DNA of 64,000 bases, from the NCBI GenBank assembly GCA_965277855.1, contig OZ255847.1, forward strand, positions 620,001-684,000, read 5' to 3'. Both the position numbers and the translations under genes were made by a program. Under the pieces are notes generated by a model, which worked only from the letters and a program-made list of their open reading frames with translations, was not told the origin of the DNA and searched no databases. Numbering within the stretch: the first letter of the stretch is position 1; every line of letters starts with the position of its first letter. Below are positions 1 through 8,944 of the stretch, one piece after another. Origin of the DNA: Bog-105 sp965277855 (lineage in GTDB: Bacteria; Acidobacteriota; Terriglobia; Bryobacterales; Bryobacteraceae).

Positions 1-58
1 ACCTGGGCGTGCTGCAGTGTACCGGGCATAGCGCTCCCTAAGCGCGAGCAAACTGAAT

Positions 59-316
59 TTAGCGATGAGATTGATGACGGTCTTCCGGCGGAGCGTAGTT
101 TTCCGCGATCTCGGAAGCGGTGATCTCGATGCTTGAGTTCGCCCGGATCAGGTCTGCGATGTCATCATTTGTCTTCCCTTGCGAGCGGAGTTTTTCAATC
201 TCATCGCTAATCATGCCCACAAACGCCTGGATCGGAAACATTTCGGGACCAAGACCTGCAGCATTTCGCAGAGCCTTCTGAGCTTGAACAGCTTGCTCAA
301 CCGCGTAAGTTTTCAC
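59..316 (-). CDS. small conserved-looking protein of unknown function
   Basis: An 85-residue soluble protein that I cannot assign to a function. The frame is open further upstream: an ATG at 355 overlaps the stop of the permease gene as ATGA. I prefer the GTG at 316 because a strong Shine-Dalgarno sequence (GAAGGAG) lies about 7 bases before it, giving a product that begins MKTYAVEQAVQAQ. The rest is acidic and probably helical, with a segment PIQAFVGMISDEIEKL and a predicted helical C-terminal half. It follows the ADOP permease closely and could be co-transcribed with it. No signal peptide or membrane segment is visible. Confidence 0.6.
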   Translation of the reverse strand: MKTYAVEQAVQAQKALRNAAGLGPEMFPIQAFVGMISDEIEKLRSQGKTNDDIADLIRANSSIEITASEIAENYAPPEDRHQSHR

Positions 317-351
317 TTTGTTTTCTCCTTCGACATTACTCAGTGGCAATT

Positions 352-2973
352 TCATTCGTACCGCAAAGCTGTTACCGGATCGATCCTGATCGCCCGCCAC
401 GATGGAATCAGGCTCGCTAGCATTGAGATAACTACGAGGAGAAGCGTGACCCCGGTGAATGTGATCGCATCCGTGGGGCTGGTCGCAAACAGCAGACTTG
501 AAAGTAATCGCGTCAGTAGAATAGCCCCTGCCAGACCGACAGCGATTCCCACCAAAGCCAGCCCAATCCCCTGTCCTATGATCTGTTTGAGCACGCGGCT
601 CCGCTGTGCTCCCAACGCCATTCGAATGCCGATCTCATTGGTGCGCTGCACGACCGCGTAAGCGATCACCCCATAAATGCCGATCCCGGAAAGCAGTAGG
701 GCCGCACCGGCAAAGCCAGCAATTAAAGCCGTTCGAAAACGGGGTTGCGCAACTGAGGCCGATCTCACAAGATCTAACGTTGCTATGTCACTTAGGGTGG
801 CCTCTGGATCGATCGCCCGAATCTCCCGCTCGATCTGATGTGGCAGTGTTGCGGCAATAAACGACCGGACCACCAGGTTCAGTTTTTCGCTATCGAAAAA
901 CTCCGCATAAAGCGGGTAATAGGCGGGCTCCGGCGCGCTATCGAGCCCGGTATACTTTACATCGCCCACCACGCCCACGATCGGCAACCAGGGATTATGG
1001 TTATCCGGTCCGCTAGGCGCAATATGGCGGCCGATCGGATTGCTGTTCCCGAAGTAGCGTCGTGCCAGACTTTCGCTGATGATGATAGCCCCGGACCCGT
1101 TGACGCCATCGGCTTGAGTGAAGTACCGGCCCCTGCGCAATGGCACAGCGAGGGTCTCGAAATAGCCTGGACTCGCGAGAACAGTGGTGATGGCCGGAAA
1201 TCCCGCTTCGGTCCACGGTTGTCCCTCGATCTGAAAGGTATCGTAGTCGGCGCGGCGGTCGGGCGGAAGAGAATCCGAGAACGCTGCGGACAACACACCA
1301 GGGAGTCTGCGCACCCGCTCTAGGATGCGCACATACCGCGTGCTCTGAAACGGCATTGCCTCGGTGGTGCGCGTGTTCGAACGGCTGGGGGCAACGCCGA
1401 CCGCTAACACTTGCCGCGGAGCCGATTGAAAACCAGCCTCCATTTTTTCAAGCCTCACGAAGCTTCGGAGCAGTAGTCCGCCCGCCACCAGTAACGTGAA
1501 TGAGAGCGCCACCTCTGCAATCACGAGAACCTCATGTGTACGTCTCTTACCCAAACTCAGAGCCCCGGTTCGGCCGGCTTGCTTGAGAGCGGCATGCAAA
1601 TCCGAGTGCGCGTTTCGGAAGGCTGGAGCGAGACCAAAGAGGAGCGCCGTCAAAACCGAGACGAGAAACGTAAAGGCGAGGACCCGAAAATCCAGATGCA
1701 CGTCTTCGATCCGCGGCAGATTTCCTGGATTCCAGGTGCGTAAAGCCGAAACGGCCAGCGACGCGAGCGCGAGTCCTCCCACACCTGCGCATCCCGCAAG
1801 CAGAGAGCTCTCCGTCAATATCTGCCGTACCAGCCTCCCGCGCCCGGCGCCAAGGCTGAGCCGTATCGCCATCTCGCGCTCACGAGCGCTAGCCCGCACC
1901 AGCATTAGGTTTGCCACATTGGCGGTGGCAATCAGCAAAACCAAAAACACCGCACCGAACATTACAAGCAACGCGGGTCGGGCCTTTCCGGTTAAGGCAT
2001 CTTTCAGAGGCAGCAGCGGCATGGTCATCCCCTGATAATTTCCTGGATTGGCCAGCTCGATCTGCTTCCCGATCGCGTTGGTTTCGGCCTGCGCCTGTTG
2101 GAAACTAACGCCCGGCTTCAATCGCGCCAGTCCAATGAACGGGAACGGCCCGCGCCGGGTCGGAGGTCGCAGGCGAATGTTTGTCCACAATTCCTGATCA
2201 GCTGGAAAGCGAAATGCCTGGGACATCACGCCGATAATTACCGCTTGCGCGCCGCTCAGATTCACTGCGCGCCCAAAGACAGCGGGGTTGGCTTTAAAAT
2301 GATGACGCCACAGAGACTCGCTTAGCACCACCTCCGGCGTCGCGGTCGGGGAGCTTTCGCCCGCGCGAAACACTCGCCCCAGCATGGGGCCGGCACGCAG
2401 CACAGAGAAGAAGTTCTCTGTTACGGCGCAACCCTTTACCTCTATTGGCTCGCCCGCACCGGTGACATCGAAACGCCAGCTTGCATTCGAGAAAATCGCC
2501 GGATCTTGAAAAGCACGGTTCCGCGCTTTCCAATCCAGATAGTCGGCAATCGACATCGTCCCATACTCTGTGTTTTGCGGAGAGAAACGCACGTTTACGA
2601 GGGCGAGGCGTTTCGCATCCGGGTAGGGAAGCGCACGAAGCAAAACGCCGTCGATCACGCTGAACATCGCCGAGTTCGCCCCAATTCCCAAAGCAAGAGT
2701 GAGCACCGTCGCCACGGTAAAGCCTGGGCTTCTGGCGAGTGTCCGAAGGCCATAGCGAAGATCCTGCAGAAGAAGTTCCATTGAGCTCCACCCCCACATT
2801 TCGCGGGTCTCTTCCTTCACGGTTGTGGTGTTGCCAAGTACTCGCTGTGCCGCATAGCGAGCTTGCTCCGGCTGTAATCCCGCGTCCGTTAGCTCGGCGG
2901 CTTCCAACTCCAGATGCGAACGCAATTCACGCTCCAGGTCTTGCTCGCGCTCTTTTCTCCGCCACCAGCGCAT
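352..2973 (-). CDS. ADOP-family (MacB/FtsX-like) permease
   Basis: An 873-residue inner-membrane protein of the acidobacterial duplicated orphan permease type. Residues 1-60 form the charged prefix domain of these proteins (RRKEREQDLERELRSHLE). This is followed by two MacB periplasmic-core/FtsX modules: a first TM near residue 85, three TMs near 335-450, another TM near 490, and three C-terminal TMs from about 750. The end RAIRIDPVTALRYE is typical of FtsX/MacB permeases. No ATPase gene is adjacent, which is usual for the family; partner and substrate are unknown. The start is one base downstream of the PadR stop (TGAAATG), so the two genes are translationally coupled and the permease is probably under PadR control. 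Confidence 0.92.
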   Translation of the reverse strand: MRWWRRKEREQDLERELRSHLELEAAELTDAGLQPEQARYAAQRVLGNTTTVKEETREMWGWSSMELLLQDLRYGLRTLARSPGFTVATVLTLALGIGANSAMFSVIDGVLLRALPYPDAKRLALVNVRFSPQNTEYGTMSIADYLDWKARNRAFQDPAIFSNASWRFDVTGAGEPIEVKGCAVTENFFSVLRAGPMLGRVFRAGESSPTATPEVVLSESLWRHHFKANPAVFGRAVNLSGAQAVIIGVMSQAFRFPADQELWTNIRLRPPTRRGPFPFIGLARLKPGVSFQQAQAETNAIGKQIELANPGNYQGMTMPLLPLKDALTGKARPALLVMFGAVFLVLLIATANVANLMLVRASAREREMAIRLSLGAGRGRLVRQILTESSLLAGCAGVGGLALASLAVSALRTWNPGNLPRIEDVHLDFRVLAFTFLVSVLTALLFGLAPAFRNAHSDLHAALKQAGRTGALSLGKRRTHEVLVIAEVALSFTLLVAGGLLLRSFVRLEKMEAGFQSAPRQVLAVGVAPSRSNTRTTEAMPFQSTRYVRILERVRRLPGVLSAAFSDSLPPDRRADYDTFQIEGQPWTEAGFPAITTVLASPGYFETLAVPLRRGRYFTQADGVNGSGAIIISESLARRYFGNSNPIGRHIAPSGPDNHNPWLPIVGVVGDVKYTGLDSAPEPAYYPLYAEFFDSEKLNLVVRSFIAATLPHQIEREIRAIDPEATLSDIATLDLVRSASVAQPRFRTALIAGFAGAALLLSGIGIYGVIAYAVVQRTNEIGIRMALGAQRSRVLKQIIGQGIGLALVGIAVGLAGAILLTRLLSSLLFATSPTDAITFTGVTLLLVVISMLASLIPSWRAIRIDPVTALRYE

Positions 2974-2974
2974 T

Positions 2975-3331
2975 TCACTTTTCCTCCGCCGGCCACATCA
3001 CGCGTCCGATTGCGGCAGTCAATTGCTTCCATTTCGACTCTTCCGCCGACAGTTGTTTCCTGCCGGCCGGCGTGAGCCGGTAATATTTGTACTCGCGCTT
3101 CAGATCCTTGCCGGCCGGCTCCCACTTAGCCGCAATCCAGCTTTTGCGCTCAAGGCGGTGAAGCGCCGGATAGAGCGAGCCGTGCTCCACCTGCAACACC
3201 TGCTCGGTGGTTTGCTGAATGTGTTTTGCAATTTGATGTCCATGGGCTGGGCCGAAGCGCAGGGTGCGCAGGATCAGCATATCGAGCGTGCCTTGTAACA
3301 GCTCAATCCGGTCGCGAGATTCTTTGCGCAT
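2975..3331 (-). CDS. PadR-family transcriptional regulator
   Basis: A 118-residue winged-helix repressor. The start at 3331 (MRKESRDRIELLQGTLDMLI) fits the usual N-terminus of ADOP-linked PadR proteins; an upstream extension of the frame is less likely. The helix-turn-helix lies at about residues 15-75 (LILRTLRFGPAHGHQIAKHI, then LYPALHRLERKSWIAAKW). The C-terminus is a short helix instead of a long PadR C-terminal domain. It precedes the ADOP permease with a one-base gap, the standard acidobacterial arrangement in which the PadR protein controls its permease. A perfect inverted repeat just upstream of the start may be its own operator. Confidence 0.9.
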   Translation of the reverse strand: MRKESRDRIELLQGTLDMLILRTLRFGPAHGHQIAKHIQQTTEQVLQVEHGSLYPALHRLERKSWIAAKWEPAGKDLKREYKYYRLTPAGRKQLSAEESKWKQLTAAIGRVMWPAEEK

Positions 3332-3338
3332 GAGTGCT

Positions 3339-3353
3339 GGTAGATAGTCTACC
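3339..3353. promoter_or_regulatory. inverted repeat upstream of padR (probable operator)
   Basis: The 15-base sequence GGTAGATAGTCTACC is a perfect 6-bp inverted repeat (GGTAGA/TCTACC) with a 3-base spacer. It ends seven bases from the PadR start codon, where bound repressor would block transcription or ribosome access. Assigning it to the adjacent PadR regulator is an inference from position. Confidence 0.5.
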
Positions 3354-3555
3354 CTAAACGCCATAACTTCGGAAGACCATCTACCCATTTAGTTGGTCGG
3401 AGGCCGGGTTCGCAGTCTTTGATGATCCCGGTGAGCCAGTCGGCAATTCGCTTCCACTCCGCTGGCTTTAGGTCGGAATGCCTGGCGCCTGACCGGCTCC
3501 ACAACGTAGGCTGACTGATCCGGTCGGCCATTTGTCCAATTTTCGATTCGTCCAT
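3349..3555 (-). CDS. doubtful small open frame, 68 aa
   Basis: A short frame with a plausible amino-acid mix (KPAEWKRIADWLTGIIKDC) upstream of padR, overlapping the palindrome. It has no clear ribosome-binding site and I recognise no family. It may be a remnant of a larger gene or chance. Listed because nothing else explains the 220 bases between padR and the carbonic anhydrase. Confidence 0.2.
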   Translation of the reverse strand: MDESKIGQMADRISQPTLWSRSGARHSDLKPAEWKRIADWLTGIIKDCEPGLRPTKWVDGLPKLWRLG

Positions 3556-3647
3556 CTTGGCGCAATGAAAAAATCGATCAGCACTGGGGAGGGTCGAAGT
3601 GGTATGCTGCCACCAGTCATTTCGAATTGCTACCGCTGGATCATCAT

Positions 3648-4442
3648 ATGAAATTGCAGATCATGTCACTAGGGACCGCGCTGGTATGGTTTGTCGGGAG
3701 CTCGATTCCTGCCCTGGCGCAAGCTGGGCCTGGTGCGTCGTCCTTGGTGCTTAGTGCTCCAGATTTTTCCTACTCAGGTGATAAGGGTCCAGGGTTTTGG
3801 GACGAGATAAATTCAGCTTGTGCTGGAACACACCAATCGCCAGTCAACATCGACAGCCAGTCGGTGGATGAAGACACAACACTTCAGCCGCTGGACTTGA
3901 CGCTCGCGGACACTTCGTTCACTTTAGAGAACCCGGCGCCAGGTTATACGGTACAGGCAACAGCGCCGAAACACAATCCGAACATGCTGGTGCATAACGG
4001 GACCACGTTCACCCTTCGTCAGTTCCATTTCCATACGCTTTCCGAGCATACCCTCGACGGAAAACATAGCGAAATGGAACTGCACGCCGTCTTCGAAGAC
4101 GAAAACGCTCACTACGCAGTGATCGGAGTTTTGTACCGCACCGGGAGAGAGAGCCGCCTGCTGCAGAAGCTGATCGACGCCGGCTTGCCGGAGAAAACGA
4201 CATCACCTAAGACTGAAGTTAAAGGACTGACTCTTGTATTGAAAGGGATAGGAAGTTACTACACATATCGCGGGTCGTTCACGACTCCACCTTGCTCCGA
4301 GATTGTTACATGGTTTGTGTTGAAGCGTGAAGCGGAGCTTTCGCCACAGCAGTTCGAAGCGTTTCGAAAAATACTTGGCAACGATTTCCGGCCAACGCAG
4401 ACTTTAAATGACCGTGAGGTTCGTGCCACAGCGCCGCGATAA
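3648..4442 (+). CDS. alpha-class carbonic anhydrase, exported
   Basis: Interconverts CO2 and bicarbonate in the periplasm. The 264-residue product starts at the ATG at 3648 with a Sec signal (MKLQIMSLGTALVWFVGSS, cleaved near ALAQA). The alpha-CA fold is clear: the zinc-binding HFH within QFHFHTLSEH, the third histidine in EMELHAVFED, the substrate loop SFTTPPCSE, and the N-terminal HQSPVNID motif. Length is normal for bacterial alpha-CAs. It stands alone, divergent from the PadR/ADOP pair and convergent with the DUF892-like gene. All zinc and proton-shuttle motifs seem intact, so it should be active. Confidence 0.95.
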   Translation: MKLQIMSLGTALVWFVGSSIPALAQAGPGASSLVLSAPDFSYSGDKGPGFWDEINSACAGTHQSPVNIDSQSVDEDTTLQPLDLTLADTSFTLENPAPGYTVQATAPKHNPNMLVHNGTTFTLRQFHFHTLSEHTLDGKHSEMELHAVFEDENAHYAVIGVLYRTGRESRLLQKLIDAGLPEKTTSPKTEVKGLTLVLKGIGSYYTYRGSFTTPPCSEIVTWFVLKREAELSPQQFEAFRKILGNDFRPTQTLNDREVRATAPR

Positions 4443-4547
4443 GGTCTTAAAACTTAAAACGTTTGGACCGGGTCCGAATGGGGCGACGCCGCCGCAGCAG
4501 CCAAAACCAGCGTGAGCAGCACGCAGAGCTTCACCTCCCTGAACGCC

Positions 4548-5060
4548 TCAACTGCTCGTGGCTTTTGCCCGCAAACCCGCCTCAGCGGATTCCCAGGATG
4601 CTCCCGGAAGGAATTGCCAGATATTCTCGGCCGCCAGCTTCGTCTCTTTTTGGGCTAACCGCACCAGTACGCCCGTGTCGCTATCTCCAGCCGCTTCGGT
4701 CATGGCACGCAACACCTCGTACAACGCAATGGCCCCGTTAGTTGCCGCGAACGCCTGAACGACGTGCTCCGCCATCGTTGCCTCGCCTGCATGTCCGTTC
4801 GGGAAGTGCTTGTGTCTGAACCCGAAGATCTGTTCCACGAAACTTCTCGTCGCAGCTAGGCTTCCGCCGAGCTGTTCCAGGCGCGTGCCGAGAGTGTCCT
4901 GGTGGGTCTTGGTCACGGCCGCAAGCTTCCGAAACAGCTTCTGCGCCGCGGTATCGACGCCCTCTCCAGTAAAGCCGTCGAACCGCGCCTGTAAATCTTT
5001 CTCAAGCGCAATCGCATCCGTCACGTACCGCCGCACCACCGTCGCACTGGTTTCCGCCAT
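4548..5060 (-). CDS. DUF892/YciF-like four-helix protein
   Basis: A 170-residue all-helical protein resembling the ferritin-like DUF892 (YciF) group linked to stress responses. The start at 5060 (MAETSATVVRRYVTDAIAL) is favoured over a longer frame. Helices run at about 5-35 (ALEKDLQARFDGF), 45-75, 95-125 (AEHVVQAFAATNGAIALYEV) and 130-160 (LVRLAQKETKLAAENIWQF). This is the pattern of a helical bundle with acidic and histidine residues that could bind metal, but no full di-iron EXXH set is evident. It stands alone, convergent with the carbonic anhydrase gene. Confidence 0.65.
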   Translation of the reverse strand: MAETSATVVRRYVTDAIALEKDLQARFDGFTGEGVDTAAQKLFRKLAAVTKTHQDTLGTRLEQLGGSLAATRSFVEQIFGFRHKHFPNGHAGEATMAEHVVQAFAATNGAIALYEVLRAMTEAAGDSDTGVLVRLAQKETKLAAENIWQFLPGASWESAEAGLRAKATSS

Positions 5061-5193
5061 AATCGTCGAAACAGCCCTTCTCCCTCTCACTCTACTCCGT
5101 ATTCTGAGAGGCTGCTATGGCCTCTGCCAGACGGAACGGCCTAGCTGCTAACAACTAAAAATGCCAAAACAGAAGAGCGGATGAAGAAAACCT

Positions 5194-5565
5194 TTACCGG
5201 CTCAAGCCATGCGCCGGATTGTCTGCCCACGGTTTCGGCTGATACGTCCAGGCGCGGGTCGTATAATCACTCGCCGTTAACAGGATCATTATGAACAGCC
5301 ACACCAGACCGGCCGCCACGAAAAGTCGTGTCAGCGTCGTCACGTGACGGACGCCCATGAAGATCCAAACCACTAAAGAAGCCTTGGTGACTGCGATCAG
5401 CAGCGCCACGACGATGTTCCACTCGCCCACATCCACGTACGACGCCGCGCTCGTAAGAAATGTGAACACGATCAGCGTCGCCCACACCGCGACCAGCGTC
5501 GAAACTTTAGGAATCAGTGCCGCATGACCGGCGGCACGATCCTCGCCCATATGACTTGTGCTCAT
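5194..5565 (-). CDS. ctaF: cytochrome c oxidase subunit IV (small caa3 subunit)
   Basis: A 123-residue membrane protein with three hydrophobic segments (about 25-45, 55-75 and 80-105), matching the prokaryotic subunit IV of caa3-type oxidases. It begins at the ATG at 5565, which overlaps the subunit III stop as ATGA; a longer frame upstream lies inside ctaE and is rejected. It is the last gene of the respiratory operon and probably stabilises the oxidase. Subunit IV is poorly conserved, so the assignment rests on topology, size and position. Confidence 0.85.
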   Translation of the reverse strand: MSTSHMGEDRAAGHAALIPKVSTLVAVWATLIVFTFLTSAASYVDVGEWNIVVALLIAVTKASLVVWIFMGVRHVTTLTRLFVAAGLVWLFIMILLTASDYTTRAWTYQPKPWADNPAHGLSR

Positions 5566-6248
5566 CCGCGATGTCCAATCAAGTAGAGTAAGGGGAACAG
5601 GAAAATCCACACGATATCGACGAAGTGCCAGTACAGCCCAATCATCTCCACCGGTGAATAGTAGTCCGCCGTAAATACGCTCCTCTTAGCCTGTATGAAC
5701 AGGTACGTCAATAAGCCCAAGCCCACGATCATGTGGATGGCGTGCATACCCGTCATACAGAAGTACAGAAAGAACAAGATCTGTGCGTGCTGCTGGTAGT
5801 AAGAGGGCTGGTATTGAAAGTCAAAGCCGGGTACCAGATGCTCCACCCATTTGCTGTGATACTCGAAACCCTTGATCACCAGGAACGCAGTGCCGAAGAT
5901 CATGGTCAGGATTAAGAACCGCATCAGGTCTTTGCGTTTGCTTAACTGGGCCGCACGGACTGCCATCGCCATCGTCAAGCTCGAACAGATCAGCACGGCC
6001 GTGTTGGTTCCGCCGAGAAAGACGTCCATGTAGCGGCTGGTGCTGGCGAAGGCATCCGAGTACATGCCGCGATAAATCGCGTACGCCGTAAACATGCCGC
6101 CGAAGAACAGGACTTCGGTAATCAGAAACGTCCACATGCCGAGCATGGAGGCGTCCATCTGCTGCTCCGCCGTCGCAAAGTGATGGCGAAGGTGTGTTGC
6201 TTCCGCCGAGGGTTCTTGGTGTCCCACCGGCACGAGTGTGTCAGCCAA
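5562..6248 (-). CDS. ctaE: cytochrome c oxidase subunit III
   Basis: A 228-residue subunit III of the haem-copper oxidase, with seven TM helices from about residue 38. Typical motifs are present: GMWTFLITEVLFFGGMF near 37-53, the acidic residues of TM helix III, and the C-terminal YWHFVDIVWIFLFPLLYL, characteristic of CoxC/CtaE. It overlaps the subunit I gene by 8 bases and the subunit IV gene by 4, which implies coupled translation. It supports subunit I, carries no redox metal, and sits in the cytoplasmic membrane. Confidence 0.96.
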   Translation of the reverse strand: MADTLVPVGHQEPSAEATHLRHHFATAEQQMDASMLGMWTFLITEVLFFGGMFTAYAIYRGMYSDAFASTSRYMDVFLGGTNTAVLICSSLTMAMAVRAAQLSKRKDLMRFLILTMIFGTAFLVIKGFEYHSKWVEHLVPGFDFQYQPSYYQQHAQILFFLYFCMTGMHAIHMIVGLGLLTYLFIQAKRSVFTADYYSPVEMIGLYWHFVDIVWIFLFPLLYLIGHRG

Positions 6249-7878
6249 CGATTTCCTCCAGCTCCCCGTAATTGTAAGCTTCTTCCGTTACCACCGGCGT
6301 AGTATCAAAGTTAAACGTCGTTGGCGGCGATTGAATCTTCCATTCGAGCCCCGTCGCGTGCCAGGGATTGACGCCCGCCTTCTTGCCGTACTTCAGCGAC
6401 CAGATGAGATAAACCATCGGAATCAGATAGCCGATTCCCAGAACTGAGGCACCCGCCGTCGACAGTACATTTAACGCCTGAAACTCCGGCGGATACGCAT
6501 GATAGCGCCGCGGCATGCCCAGGTAGCCCAGGATGAACTGCGGGAAGAAAGTCAGGTTGAAGCCGATGAACACGATCAGCGCGGCGAACTTCGACCACGC
6601 CTCCGGATACATGCGGCCCGTTATTTTCGGCCACCAGAAATGGATGCCGCCCAGGAAAGCCATTACCATGCCGCCCACCATCACGTAATGAAAGTGCGCC
6701 ACCACGAAGTAGGTTCCGTGCGTGGCAACATCCATGCCGAGCGAGGCCAGATACAAGCCCGTCAACCCCCCAATCGTGAACAGTCCGATAAAGCCGAAGG
6801 CGTAGAGCATCGGCGTATCGAACGACACCGAGCCTTTATACATGGTCGCCGTCCAATTAAACACCTTGATCGCCGACGGAACCGCCACCACGAAACTCAG
6901 GAAGGAGAAGGCGATGCTCGTATACATGCTCTCGCCCGTGACGAACATATGATGGCCCCACACGACGAAGCTCAACACCGCGATCGCCATGCTCGAGAAT
7001 GCGATGAAGTTATAGCCGAAGATTCGCTTCTGCGAAAAACACGCCACGATTTCGCTGATGACGGCCATGCCCGGCAGAATCATGATGTACACCGCCGGAT
7101 GCGAGTAGAACCAGAACAGATGCTGGAACAGAATCGGATCGCCGCCAATGTTGGGATCGAAAATCCCCACGTGTGCTATGCGTTCGAATGCTAGTAGCAG
7201 CAGTGTAATCGCGAGAACCGGCGTCCCTAGAACCTGAATCAAGCCGGTCGCATAGTTCCCCCAGACAAACAGCGGCAACCGCGACCACGTCATGCCCGGC
7301 GCACGCATCTTATGAACGGTGACAATGAAATTTAAGCCAGTCAGGATCGACGAGAAGCCCGCCGTAAAGACACCGAACGCCGCCGCGAGTACATACGAAT
7401 TGGAATAGGTGCTGCTGTATGGTGCATAGAAGGTCCAGCCCGTATCCACGCCGCCGCGAACCACTGCGTACATCGTCAGAATTGCGCCGATCACATAGAT
7501 ATACCAGCTCAACAGGTTCACCCTGGGAAAGGCCAGATCCTTTGCACCGATCATGATCGGTATCAGAAAATTCGCCAGCGTTGCCGGGATCGATGGCACG
7601 AGAAAGAAGAACACCATCACGATGCCATGCATCGAAAACAACCGGTTATAAGTCTCCGGGGCGAAGATGCCCTCCGGTTCGAGCAGATTGATCCGGAAGA
7701 GCACCGCCATCGCGCCGCCCACGAAGAACATCAGCGTAATCGAGATCAGGTAAAGAACCGCGATGCGCTTGTGGTCGGTCGTCAATAGCCAGCTTTTCCA
7801 GCCGTGCTCCACATTGAGGTAATTGACCTCTTCTGCTTCGGTTTGTGGCGAGCCGTGTAGTTGTGCGATTGTTGCCAT
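6241..7878 (-). CDS. ctaD: cytochrome c oxidase subunit I
   Basis: A 545-residue catalytic subunit of an aa3-type haem-copper oxidase, with 12 TM helices. Visible ligands and motifs include SMHGIVMVFFF near residue 100 (low-spin haem histidine), WFYSHPAVYI near 256 (CuB histidine and cross-linked tyrosine), WGHHMFVTG near 309 (two CuB histidines) and HFHYVMVGG near 394 (haem histidines). The SHPAVYI and HHMFV motifs identify the A-type family. It lies 10 bases downstream of subunit II. It reduces O2 to water and pumps protons. Confidence 0.97.
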   Translation of the reverse strand: MATIAQLHGSPQTEAEEVNYLNVEHGWKSWLLTTDHKRIAVLYLISITLMFFVGGAMAVLFRINLLEPEGIFAPETYNRLFSMHGIVMVFFFLVPSIPATLANFLIPIMIGAKDLAFPRVNLLSWYIYVIGAILTMYAVVRGGVDTGWTFYAPYSSTYSNSYVLAAAFGVFTAGFSSILTGLNFIVTVHKMRAPGMTWSRLPLFVWGNYATGLIQVLGTPVLAITLLLLAFERIAHVGIFDPNIGGDPILFQHLFWFYSHPAVYIMILPGMAVISEIVACFSQKRIFGYNFIAFSSMAIAVLSFVVWGHHMFVTGESMYTSIAFSFLSFVVAVPSAIKVFNWTATMYKGSVSFDTPMLYAFGFIGLFTIGGLTGLYLASLGMDVATHGTYFVVAHFHYVMVGGMVMAFLGGIHFWWPKITGRMYPEAWSKFAALIVFIGFNLTFFPQFILGYLGMPRRYHAYPPEFQALNVLSTAGASVLGIGYLIPMVYLIWSLKYGKKAGVNPWHATGLEWKIQSPPTTFNFDTTPVVTEEAYNYGELEEIVG

Positions 7879-7888
7879 TTTTCTTTCC

Positions 7889-8944
7889 TTACTGCTTAAC
7901 CTGCGGTGCTCGATTGCTCGACTTCAAGGGCGGTTTTGGACCCTGGGGTGCGCTTACCACCGGCGCCTGCTGGCTGCCTTGTTGCGAGGCCGGAGTTGTA
8001 GGTGAGAGCGATTTCACATAAGCGATCAGCTGAATCACGTTCTCCTCCGTCAATTGGCCTTTGAAATTCGGCATGATGTTCGGTTCGAATCCCGCCACAA
8101 TTTTGGCGTTAGGCTCCAAAATCGATTCGCGCAGATAAGAAGCATCCGCTATCACCGTTCGTCCGTCGGCCAGTTGCACCGGCTTGTTATACAGGCCGCG
8201 CAAGTTCGGGCATCGGCCTTGCTGCTCGAGTAGATGGCACGTTGAACAGCCGTTCTGCACAAACAGTTGCTGCCCTTGCAGCGCCAAGTCGCCGCCACCG
8301 TTTCCGCCGCTCGCCCAGTTGGCGTATTCCCGCGGCTCCATTGCATCCACCCATCCGATCATTGCCGCGTGCGAGTTACCGCAATACTCAGTGCAGAACA
8401 AATGGTAGTGCCCAGCCTTTGTCGCAGTGAACCACAAGCTGTCATAGTGTCCGGGGACCACGTCGTGCCGCACCCGGAAGGCTGGTATAGAAAAACTATG
8501 GATCACATCTTCCGAAGCCATGGTCAGCTTTACAGGTTGTCCCACTGGAACATGCAACTCGTTAATTTCGCGCGTCCCGTCGGGATACTGAATCTTCCAC
8601 ATCCATTGCTTGCCGGTGACAAAGACTTCCATCGCATCTTTCGGTGGATTCTGCGCGGAGAAGTAAATCTTGGCTCCCCACCAGAACATCACCAGCATGA
8701 TCAGAAAGGGCACAATCGACCATGTCAATTCGAGCTTTGTCGAGCCCTCAATTTGGGTGGCTTTTACGCCTGGCCGTTTCTGATACTTCCAGGCGAAAAA
8801 CACCACGGCGGCGAAGATCACCGCTGTCATGATCACCGAGACCACGGTTAAGAACCAGTAAAGCGAATCAATGCTGCCGGCCTGCGCCGACGCCGCCACT
8901 GGAAAGAGCGGCAGGTCCGCTAAAAGAGGATTGTTAACCCACAT
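7889..8944 (-). CDS. ctaC: cytochrome c oxidase subunit II with fused cytochrome c domain
   Basis: A 351-residue caa3-type subunit II. Two N-terminal TM helices (about 25-50 and 75-95) precede the periplasmic CuA cupredoxin domain with FCTEYCGNSHAAMIG near 190. A C-terminal class I cytochrome c domain follows (NGCSTCHLLEQQG near 232, axial Met in NIMPNFKG near 295). The tail is low-complexity, rich in Pro, Gln and Ser. The fused haem domain can take electrons from alternative complex III without a separate soluble cytochrome. The gene overlaps the SCO gene by 11 bases. Confidence 0.96.
   Translation of the reverse strand: MWVNNPLLADLPLFPVAASAQAGSIDSLYWFLTVVSVIMTAVIFAAVVFFAWKYQKRPGVKATQIEGSTKLELTWSIVPFLIMLVMFWWGAKIYFSAQNPPKDAMEVFVTGKQWMWKIQYPDGTREINELHVPVGQPVKLTMASEDVIHSFSIPAFRVRHDVVPGHYDSLWFTATKAGHYHLFCTEYCGNSHAAMIGWVDAMEPREYANWASGGNGGGDLALQGQQLFVQNGCSTCHLLEQQGRCPNLRGLYNKPVQLADGRTVIADASYLRESILEPNAKIVAGFEPNIMPNFKGQLTEENVIQLIAYVKSLSPTTPASQQGSQQAPVVSAPQGPKPPLKSSNRAPQVKQ

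Noticed and set aside
6499..7194. 231-residue plus-strand open frame over ctaD
   Set aside because: Antisense shadow of subunit I; its His/Arg-rich sequence mirrors codons of the conserved TM helices.
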